Assembly (NCBI GenBank): GCA_013298455.1
Contig: JAAFHR010000183.1
Location: forward strand, 1-6,736
Direction: 5' to 3'
Source of the DNA: Betaproteobacteria bacterium
Lineage (GTDB): Bacteria; Pseudomonadota; Gammaproteobacteria; Burkholderiales; Casimicrobiaceae
DNA: 6,736 nucleotides
Numbering within the stretch: the first letter of the stretch is position 1; every line of letters begins with the position of its first letter. Below the pieces are notes generated by a model. It made no database searches. It was not told where the DNA came from and worked only from the letters and a program-made list of their open reading frames with translations. Of the stretch, positions 1 to 5,029 are shown in pieces. The position numbers and the translations under genes are program-made.

Positions 1-150
1 CGACGCTTTACCGTCGACCGAGTAGCTCAAATCCAAGTCGCCTGACACCGCGTGTACGCCCAGCGCCATCAGGGAACCCGCGAGCGCAAACAGGCGCACC
101 GCACAAAGGCCAAGGCGCGCTGCGGTCGGAATGAGTTGCGTAAAAAACAT
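1..150 (-). CDS. Partial exported protein entering a delta-60-type repeat (N-terminus only)
   Basis: Reading the minus strand from ATG at 150 gives 50 uninterrupted codons to the window edge. The start is supported by AGGGAA about 4 nt upstream (complement of 151-160). Residues 1 to about 35 look like a signal peptide: a short N-terminal part with scattered Arg, a hydrophobic stretch around LCAVRLFALAGSLMALGV, then HAVS. Mature sequence begins near SGDLDLSYSVDGKAS, which resembles the opening of a delta-60 repeat (consensus roughly G-x-L-D-x-S-F-G-x-x-G-K). Proteins with these repeats are usually long, exported, beta-propeller-like and of poorly known function. The gene is divergent from the secreted protein at 478. 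Seen: start, ribosome site, hydrophobic leader. Inferred: repeat family, from one repeat start only. Confidence 0.6.
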   Translation of the reverse strand, partial: MFFTQLIPTAARLGLCAVRLFALAGSLMALGVHAVSGDLDLSYSVDGKAS

Positions 151-477
151 GCGGTTCCCTCAATGTGTTCAGTGTGTGATCAGACGCTATTCTGAAGTAA
201 AGGCGTCATCGGTGGTGACTTAGCGACAAGTAACTGCTTACGCTGCCGCGCGAATGGAGATCACCACACCGATTTCACGCCCCGGAGTGATCTAGCGCGG
301 GCTCCAGCGCGTCGCTTCAGGCGTCGAAGTTGTTAGCGGGTAGTTGGCGATCCGATTTTGCGCTGATCACGCCTTTGACTTAACGAATGCCTAACGTGTC
401 GCTTTGGCTGCGTTGCGCCGCTCGTGAATCGTCGCCGGCAGGCCTAGGTTGTCTTCGTTATGAAGGGGAGCATCTCC
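151..477. other. Divergent intergenic region
   Basis: About 330 nt separate two divergently transcribed exported-protein genes, so promoters for both should lie here. A TTGACT box at 375-380 on the plus strand is the best -35-like hexamer, but I see no convincing -10 at the right distance, so no promoter is called. A 7-bp inverted repeat, AGATCAC / GTGATCT, lies at 258-264 and 287-293, and the palindrome TGATCA occurs at 177-182 and 364-369. No small gene with a credible start and ribosome site was found. Confidence 0.5.
463..470 (+). promoter_or_regulatory. Shine-Dalgarno that decides the start of the 478 gene
   Basis: AAGGGGAG lies 7 nt upstream of GTG at 478, the normal spacing. The ATG at 460 lies before this site and has no purine-rich site of its own, so the site argues for the GTG start. 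The shorter protein also begins directly with a standard signal peptide (MFRKIFMMC). Confidence 0.65.
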
Positions 478-1548
478 GTGTTTCGCAAAATTTTCATGAT
501 GTGCGCGCTAATGCTCGGTATGACTAGCGTCGCGAGTGCCGTCACCGTGACCTTCAGCGCCGCAGGATCGCAACTCTGTGTTGGCGCGGCAGGCTGCGGC
601 GTTGCCTCACAGACCTTGGGCAATATTCGCCTTGCATTCGTGGCGCGCCCGGCGCAAACAATCACCTTCACGGGCTCCACGTTCACGAGCTTCGGCCAAC
701 TCGTGGTCAGTTGCGTCGGCGGCGGAACGAGTTGCGCGGATCAGGATTTGAGCGCGTCTGCTGCGTATCTCTACATCAACATTGCGCAAACTTCACCAAG
801 CGCTGGAAACTCGTCTTTTCTGGGCGGCCAGTTCGTGGGCGTCATTTCAGGGACGGCGAGTAACGCAAATATTCAATGGGCGAGCACTCCACAAGCGCGG
901 ATTGGCGTCATCCAATACAGAAGCACCAGTAATCCCGTGGGGCTCAACTCGCCGTCGTTTAATGGTGGCAGCATTGACGTCAATGCGCTCATCGACGACC
1001 TGACCGGTGTGAGCGTTACCCCGACGCTTTTCTACTCACCCGCGCCCAACGAGATCGTGATCGCACAATCAGTGTCGCGAGGCAATGCGTACGCGGCTGC
1101 GAGATGGAACATTTCATCGAGCGGTGCTGCCAATGACGGCAGCACCACGGTGAGCAATTGCGCCGTCACCAATCCCCTGTGGATCGGAGCCGGCATGAAT
1201 ACCCCAAGCGACGGCGTGTTCAACGCCTCGGTCACCAACGGCATTCTCAATGCGGTGTGCGAGCGCGGTTGGCAGCCAACCACCGCGAAACTCACGTGCA
1301 CCGAAACCGCCTCACCCGGCACAGCCACCCAGCGCAGCTGGCCGCTCGTGTGCCCCTCGTTCATCACCGACGGCGCAGACATCGACGGTAATGGCAGCGT
1401 CAACGCCCTCACCGACGGCTTGCTCATCACCCGCTACCTACTTGGCCTACGTGGCAACGCCCTAGTGCAAGGCGCCATCGGCCCCGGTGGAACCCGAAAC
1501 ACAGCGGCATTGATTCAGCAGTATTTGCAGTTGTTGACGGGGCAGTAG
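478..1548 (+). CDS. Secreted protein with sushi-like module and dockerin/EF-hand-like C-terminal tail
   Basis: The start is GTG 478 (356 aa); an in-frame ATG at 460 would add six residues. Residues 1-21 form a signal peptide ending ASA before VTVTF. Residues 22 to about 210 are Ser/Thr/Gly-rich and probably all-beta, with cysteines at 34, 40, 79 and 86 that could pair as disulfides. Residues 228-292 hold four cysteines (228, 261, 274, 292) with a Gly-Trp after the second and a Trp four residues before the last, the spacing of a sushi/CCP module. Residues 301-313 carry DIDGNGSVNALTD, a calcium-loop-like motif, followed by a helix (LLITRYLLGL) as in dockerin repeats; the final acid is one position later than in a standard dockerin. 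A second amphipathic helix (ALIQQYLQLL) ends the protein. The role is unknown; export is well supported, the domain names are inference. Confidence 0.85.
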   Translation: MFRKIFMMCALMLGMTSVASAVTVTFSAAGSQLCVGAAGCGVASQTLGNIRLAFVARPAQTITFTGSTFTSFGQLVVSCVGGGTSCADQDLSASAAYLYINIAQTSPSAGNSSFLGGQFVGVISGTASNANIQWASTPQARIGVIQYRSTSNPVGLNSPSFNGGSIDVNALIDDLTGVSVTPTLFYSPAPNEIVIAQSVSRGNAYAAARWNISSSGAANDGSTTVSNCAVTNPLWIGAGMNTPSDGVFNASVTNGILNAVCERGWQPTTAKLTCTETASPGTATQRSWPLVCPSFITDGADIDGNGSVNALTDGLLITRYLLGLRGNALVQGAIGPGGTRNTAALIQQYLQLLTGQ

Positions 1549-1668
1549 TTGACCGGAGGGTGTGACTCGAAGCGGTTGCACCAATGCGACAGGTCTAACT
1601 ACCTTCGGCGATCCCGCGAGTCGGAACTTCTGCGGGTATCCCACCTACGCGGGCTTCCTTGCGTCAGT

Positions 1669-1696
1669 CGTAGGGTGGAACGCTTGCGGTTCCACC
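1669..1696 (+). repeat. REP-like hairpin, left unit
   Basis: The unit starts CGTAGGGTGGAAC and ends GCGGTTCCACC. GGTGGAAC (1674-1681) pairs perfectly with GTTCCACC (1689-1696) around a 7-nt loop. The GTAGGG head plus hairpin is the layout of bacterial REP elements. It faces a second copy at 1748-1775. Confidence 0.7.
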
Positions 1697-1747
1697 GAAT
1701 GCGTCCGGTGAATGACCGTCTTGGAAATGGCTTCGCCGAGTCTACGA

Positions 1748-1775
1748 GGCGGAACCGCGCGCGTTCCGCCCTACG
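1748..1775 (-). repeat. REP-like hairpin, right unit (inverted copy)
   Basis: Read on the minus strand it starts CGTAGGGCGGAAC and ends GCGGTTCCGCC, differing from the left unit at four of 28 positions. Two of the differences are a compensated base pair (T-A in the left stem, C-G here), and the other two lie in the loop. GGCGGAAC (1748-1755) pairs with GTTCCGCC (1763-1770) around a 7-nt loop. The two units point toward each other, as in a BIME. Confidence 0.7.
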
Positions 1776-1991
1776 AGCTGAAAGCCTTATTTTGTTTTGG
1801 GTGTGAGTCGTTTTATCCCTAAGGCCGACTATCCGGTTCAAATGACTTGTAGACCATATTTAATGGTGCTTGGAGCGCGAAGTTGTTCGCTAGCAACGCC
1901 GCCGCTGTGCCGTGAACCGTTGAAGAGGTCGCGAAATGACCGCCGCAGACGATGTGAGGATCAGTCATCCGCGATGGAAACACCTGCCGCC

Positions 1992-2126
1992 ATGCTGTCA
2001 GTTGTTCGTCATGGACGCACCGAATTCAATTTGACCAGTTTGCTGAAACGTCTCGCAATCCCACTCGAGCGGGTAGGAAAGAAAATTGCCTTTGCCTATA
2101 TCTTGAGCGCATCACAAAGAACCGGG
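1992..2126 (+). pseudogene. Possible N-terminal remnant of a histidine phosphatase (PGAM-like)
   Basis: From ATG 1992 the frame reads MLSVVRHGRTEFN, which fits the active-site motif of the histidine phosphatase superfamily (RHGxTxxN, the His being phosphorylated in active members). Ten residues later comes IPLERVGKKIA, matching the PLxxxGxxxA motif found at almost the same distance in phosphoglycerate-mutase-like proteins. After about 45 codons the similarity stops, and the frame collides out of phase with the lipoprotein start at 2134. There is no good ribosome site before 1992. An intact family member is around 200 residues, so this would be a fragment. The match is short and could be chance. 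Confidence 0.25.
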
Positions 2127-2133
2127 GTACGCC

Positions 2134-3924
2134 ATGATCGTCAAGAGAAATTTTCCAACCAAAGCGCTCTGCGCAGTATTGGCCTCAGCCATTGTCCTTC
2201 CGGGCTGTGCCTATCTGGCACCGCTTCATGCACCTAATACCGCCGTGGCTGTAAGTCCCTCGCTCCGCGTCAAGAGTGAGTCGACGCCTGAAAAGCCTTG
2301 TAAGGCCGTCGGATGCGTCGACGAGGCCATTGAATATGGGGAAGTTTGGCAGAAGCACTATTACCAGCTCGCGTCTCAAGATGTCGCGCTAGGCAGGCTG
2401 ATTCCGTCGCCCATCATCCCCCTCTCGACGATTGCTGCCTACCGAGCAACAGGCGCAAAGCCAGATGTGCATCTTGCTCGCGGGTACGCGATGACGGCAG
2501 GCGCCCTATTCGTAGCCTCGCAGTACACCAATCTCTCTAAAGATGCGGGAATCTTTTTGGCCGGCGCCGAGGGACTATCGTGTGCATTGGAGAAAGCTCG
2601 ACCCTTGGCGAGGCCAAGCGATGAGCTTGTCAAGGCCAAGGCGCAGTACCGGAAATTCGAGGCCGATCTGACAAAGGCGCAAGCGAAGTACACCGAGCTT
2701 CGGTTAAGTGAAGCGGTTCGAAGCCGCACCGACGGCAACAAAGACGGCTATGCTGCCGTGCAAGATCAGATCTACAGCCGGATTGATCGACGTCTCGCCT
2801 ATTACGAACGAGTTCATACAACTGCGGGCCGCGCGCTCGAGGAGGTCGCAAGCGCAGGCGACCGCACGCGGAGTTTGATCGAGCAGATCGTTTTGCAAAC
2901 CGCAACGGAGCTCGCAAAAGCGACCCCAGACCTAGACAAGCTCAAAACGGGCATCGCAGACCTGCCAGCTCTCGCCCAAGCGCTCGGCAGTATTCCAGAG
3001 GAAGAGCCAGCTACCTCGCCCCCTGCGGGTGGCGCAGGGCAAAATGCTCCGACTCCGACCCCGGCTCCGGCTCCGGCGGCCGCTTCCGCTCCTGCGCCGG
3101 CCGGAGTTTCAGCCGCCTCCGGTGCCGGTGGTGCGCCCGCTGCCTCTCCAGCGCCGCCAAATCCTCCCGCGACGTCGGGAAGCGAAAAGCACGCTGCTTC
3201 CGATACCGCCAAACAAGGCACTGCGGCGGAGAAGACAGCGGTTCGCAAGCCCGCGCGCCCTCAGGAGGTGAAGGATGCGCTGTCGCGCCTCGTGGCTATG
3301 CTCGAAGCCAATACAGGCGAGCTTTCGTTTTCCATTGGCGCGGATGGCGTGCTTGTTCAGGGAATGTTGACGCGACCCAAGTCCGAGGCCGAGCTGAAGG
3401 CGGTAAAAGCGGAGGCAGTGGCAGAGGCGAAAGCAAAGCTTGACGCCGCCACTAGGCAGGCCGAGCGTGCGAAGGAAATCACGGGATTCATTCACAAGAT
3501 TCGAGAAAGCAAAGAGTTTGTCGATCTTCGCAGCGCACTGGCTTCGGCCGCAGAGAGTGCTCACGCGACTCGCTACCTACTTAAGTCGTGGGCAGATCCG
3601 AAAACAGTGACGGCAGGCTGCGATGATGGCGAAGCCAACAGCGCAGACACCTCGTTTGCCGTTACGCCGCGCCTAGATTCCAAAGTTCTCACCGTTGGCG
3701 AGCCGTTCAAGCTACTTGTTCGCAATGCGAGGCTGTTACCAATTGTTCGGCTCGCAGGAGAAAACACTGCGAACTTCGGTACAAGTATCGAGATTGATGG
3801 CGAAGCATTCGCCATCGTAGTGCTGGCGAAAAGCGAGGTGCCCGCTGCCAGCCCGGCTAGTTTGGTCATCGTTGGGCACAACGGCCGGCAGGTAAAGATC
3901 AACCTCAGCGCCAAGAAGAAATGA
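2134..3924 (+). CDS. Large lipoprotein with coiled coils and Pro/Ala linker, unknown function
   Basis: This is a 596-aa lipoprotein precursor. Residues 1-25 form a lipoprotein signal: basic start (KR, K), hydrophobic core, and LPGC with C25 as the lipidation site; Pro at -2 is slightly unusual. Residues about 60-150 are helical with some hydrophobic stretches and Cys at 56, 61 and 150. Residues about 155-250 are charged and Ala/Lys/Glu-rich, likely coiled coil. Residues 290-350 are a Pro/Ala/Ser/Gly linker with repeated AP. A second Ala/Lys/Glu helix spans 415-450, and 505-594 looks like a beta domain. Only a weak GGGG at 2124-2127 precedes ATG 2134. The protein should be anchored in the outer or inner membrane facing the periplasm; Ala at +2 suggests the outer membrane. 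I do not recognise the family. The M15 peptidase lies downstream on the same strand, suggesting a peptidoglycan-related role. Confidence 0.85.
   Translation: MIVKRNFPTKALCAVLASAIVLPGCAYLAPLHAPNTAVAVSPSLRVKSESTPEKPCKAVGCVDEAIEYGEVWQKHYYQLASQDVALGRLIPSPIIPLSTIAAYRATGAKPDVHLARGYAMTAGALFVASQYTNLSKDAGIFLAGAEGLSCALEKARPLARPSDELVKAKAQYRKFEADLTKAQAKYTELRLSEAVRSRTDGNKDGYAAVQDQIYSRIDRRLAYYERVHTTAGRALEEVASAGDRTRSLIEQIVLQTATELAKATPDLDKLKTGIADLPALAQALGSIPEEEPATSPPAGGAGQNAPTPTPAPAPAAASAPAPAGVSAASGAGGAPAASPAPPNPPATSGSEKHAASDTAKQGTAAEKTAVRKPARPQEVKDALSRLVAMLEANTGELSFSIGADGVLVQGMLTRPKSEAELKAVKAEAVAEAKAKLDAATRQAERAKEITGFIHKIRESKEFVDLRSALASAAESAHATRYLLKSWADPKTVTAGCDDGEANSADTSFAVTPRLDSKVLTVGEPFKLLVRNARLLPIVRLAGENTANFGTSIEIDGEAFAIVVLAKSEVPAASPASLVIVGHNGRQVKINLSAKKK
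3056..3078 (+). repeat. Short in-frame hexamer repeat in the linker
   Basis: Three tandem copies of CCGGCT/CCGGCG at 3061-3078 encode Pro-Ala units in the lipoprotein linker, continuing a PTPTPAPAP stretch. Because the unit is 6 nt, gain or loss would change linker length without a frameshift. Confidence 0.5.
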
Positions 3925-4094
3925 GCGCCGAGAGCCGCAGCCATATCCGCGAGAGGAGGTGCGCAACAGGGTCAAGCGCAATTGCGGTGATGACTTCAAA
4001 TCGCCAAACGCATCCCTCAATGAATCGTGACCGACCGCTACGAAACGACACAACGCAACTGTTGTCACCCACTAAACCAAGAGGTATGAAATGA
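3921..4094 (+). CDS. Candidate 57-aa bridging ORF between lipoprotein and M15 peptidase
   Basis: A stop-free frame starts at ATG 3921, sharing ATGA with the lipoprotein stop (3922-3924), and ends at TGA 4092-4094, sharing ATGA with the peptidase start (4091-4093). It fills the gap between the two genes exactly. The product (starts MSAESRSHIRERRC, ends TKPRGMK) is basic and Arg/Ser/Thr-rich, with one Cys and no membrane segment or signal peptide. Upstream of 3921 there is only a purine-rich AAGAAGAA with no spacer; a perfect AGGAGGT at 3954-3960 lies inside the frame and has no start codon at the right distance. An internal GTG-ATG at 3987-3992 could give a 34-35 aa form. Codons include several usually rare ones (AGG AGG, CGA, CTA, AGA), which weakens a protein-coding claim. 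It may serve translational coupling rather than encode a functional protein. Confidence 0.3.
   Translation: MSAESRSHIRERRCATGSSAIAVMTSNRQTHPSMNRDRPLRNDTTQLLSPTKPRGMK
4079..4085 (+). promoter_or_regulatory. Shine-Dalgarno of the M15 peptidase gene
   Basis: AAGAGGT lies 5 nt before ATG 4091. An ATG at 4086 lies within the spacer but is out of frame and reads only ATG AAA TGA, so 4091 is the start. Confidence 0.7.
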
Positions 4095-4585
4095 GCCAAT
4101 GGCCACACCAAAGCGTCGTCGATGACTTTTACGGCGACCCACGCGGTAAGAACGGCGAGCCGAACCCCGCATGGGTCGAAGCAAACATCGTTCGACTGTC
4201 TACCCCTTGGGAGCTGGTAACAGCTTGGGATTTCCAACGAGTCAGTGCGATCCGAATCCACAAGAAGTGCAAGACGAGCCTCAATCGCGTGTTCGGGACG
4301 ATTTGGGATGCATCCGGCCAATCACAGCAGAAAATAAATGAATGGGGAATGAATCTTTACGCTGGGGGCTTCAACTTTCGATTGATGCGTGGCGGAACGC
4401 GTCTTTCCATGCATAGTTGGGGATGCGCTGTCGATTTTGATTCGGCGCGCAACGGTTTCGGTGACGCAACCCCTAACTTTGCAAACATCCCCCAGGTTCG
4501 ATCCGCCTTTGACGCAGAGGGATGGACTTGGGGAGGTACGTGGCGCAAACCAGACGGTATGCATTGGCAAGCTGCGGACGTATAG
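4091..4585 (+). CDS. M15-family zinc peptidase of phage-endolysin type (Peptidase_M15_4-like)
   Basis: This 164-aa protein should cleave peptide stems of peptidoglycan (L-Ala-D-Glu endopeptidase or D,D-carboxypeptidase class). The zinc site is visible: H108 and D115 in SMHSWGCAVDFD (HxxGxxxD) and H158 in PDGMHWQ; E143 in AEGWTWGG is the likely catalytic acid. The N-terminal part (VVDDFYGDP, then a PWEL segment and IRIHKKC) and the MRGG turn before the zinc motif are typical of phage-type M15 enzymes, and the length is complete for a stand-alone catalytic domain. There is no signal peptide, membrane segment or cell-wall-binding domain, so it must act after lysis or be exported by another route. 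No holin or spanin is visible beside it. It follows the lipoprotein and the 57-codon frame on the same strand, with a good ribosome site. It could be a prophage remnant, an effector or a domesticated enzyme. Confidence 0.88.
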   Translation: MSQWPHQSVVDDFYGDPRGKNGEPNPAWVEANIVRLSTPWELVTAWDFQRVSAIRIHKKCKTSLNRVFGTIWDASGQSQQKINEWGMNLYAGGFNFRLMRGGTRLSMHSWGCAVDFDSARNGFGDATPNFANIPQVRSAFDAEGWTWGGTWRKPDGMHWQAADV

Positions 4586-4687
4586 CGAATTCACTCAACG
4601 TCGCGAGGCGAGTGCTCAAAGGTACCCGTCTCGTCGCCACACGTCCGCGCCCTCCAAGTTCGCGCGAAATAATTGCCGAACTAATAT

Positions 4688-4780
4688 GGGTAGGATATGC
4701 AGCCTGCGCCCGCCGATCGCGGCAAACAGGTGTTCTTCCGTTGCGGAAAACTGGTTGGGCACGGAATCCCCACCCTACCC
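4688..4780. repeat. Degenerate REP-like element with short inverted ends
   Basis: The ends GGGTAGGAT (4688-4696) and ACCCTACCC (4772-4780) are inverted with one mismatch. Read on the minus strand, the right end starts GGGTAGGGTGGGGATTCC and continues GTGCCCAACC, an imperfect hairpin. It shares the GTAGGGTGG head with the pair at 1669-1775. Confidence 0.4.
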
Positions 4781-4975
4781 GTCTGAACGAGCCAGCGAAG
4801 TTGCCGATTGCGCTGGTGAATCGAGCCGACCACTTGCATTTCCCGAACGAGTTGAGCGGCCCGTAAGGACGTTCGCGTCGGCACTCCGTTAGCGTTCAAT
4901 GGGTTAAGGCTTTTTCCGTAGACGCCTTTATTTGTCTGTGCTTATCTCGATAAATCACGCTATTCAATAGTGCAG

Positions 4976-4995
4976 AAAAATGGACTGCAGCCCAT
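4976..4995 (-). terminator. Intrinsic terminator of the ATPase gene
   Basis: On the minus strand ATGGGC - TGCA - GTCCAT forms a 6-bp stem with one G-U pair, followed by TTTTT, 35 nt after the ATPase stop. On the plus strand the same position would be an A-C mismatch, so the hairpin fits the minus strand better. The stem is short. Confidence 0.5.
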
Positions 4996-5029
4996 ATTTG
5001 TCATGGCGCGTTAGCGTCAAAGCGATGTG

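Larger units (their letters stand above)
1549..2133. other. Long intergenic region with REP pair and possible gene remnant
   Basis: This 585-nt stretch has no convincing intact gene. It holds an inverted pair of REP-like hairpins in its first third (1669-1775) and, near its right end, a short open frame resembling the start of a histidine phosphatase (1992-2126). A longer plus-strand frame from 1797 runs into the lipoprotein gene out of phase and is not credible as a whole. No obvious U-tract terminator follows the 478 gene; the hairpin pair may serve that role. Confidence 0.5.
4586..5029. other. Convergent intergenic region
   Basis: The M15 peptidase gene and the ATPase gene converge on this 444-nt stretch. 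It holds a degenerate REP-like element (4688-4780) and, close to the ATPase stop, a terminator for the minus strand (4976-4995). The last 120 nt are more AT-rich than the rest. Open frames here on both strands have no ribosome site or recognisable motif and are judged non-coding. No clear terminator for the plus-strand peptidase gene was found; AAGGC / GCCTT followed by TATTT near 4906-4932 is weak. Confidence 0.5.

Noticed and set aside
375..403. Sigma-70 promoter built on TTGACT at 375
   Set aside because: No acceptable -10 hexamer lies 16-18 nt downstream.
1797..2237. A 146-codon plus-strand frame as one intact gene
   Set aside because: It runs out of phase into the lipoprotein signal peptide and shows no motif in its first half; only the short phosphatase-like part is kept as a possible remnant.
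4050..4065. ACAAC / GTTGT hairpin upstream of the peptidase gene as terminator or riboregulator
   Set aside because: The stem is only 5 bp, has no U-tract, and does not cover the ribosome site.
4522..4866. A 114-codon plus-strand frame overlapping the end of the M15 gene and ending ADHLHFPNELSGP
   Set aside because: The HLHF end hints at a metallopeptidase, but the rest has no family pattern, no ribosome site, and crosses the REP-like element; its first part overlaps a clear gene.
4681..4899. A 72-codon minus-strand frame in the convergent gap
   Set aside because: It runs through the REP-like element, has no ribosome site, and its composition looks like translated repeat sequence.
4880..5016. 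GTTAGCGT repeats (near 4889 and 5011) as integron attC-like ends
   Set aside because: No matching complementary left end at attC spacing, the core does not fit GTTRRRY, and no integrase is present.
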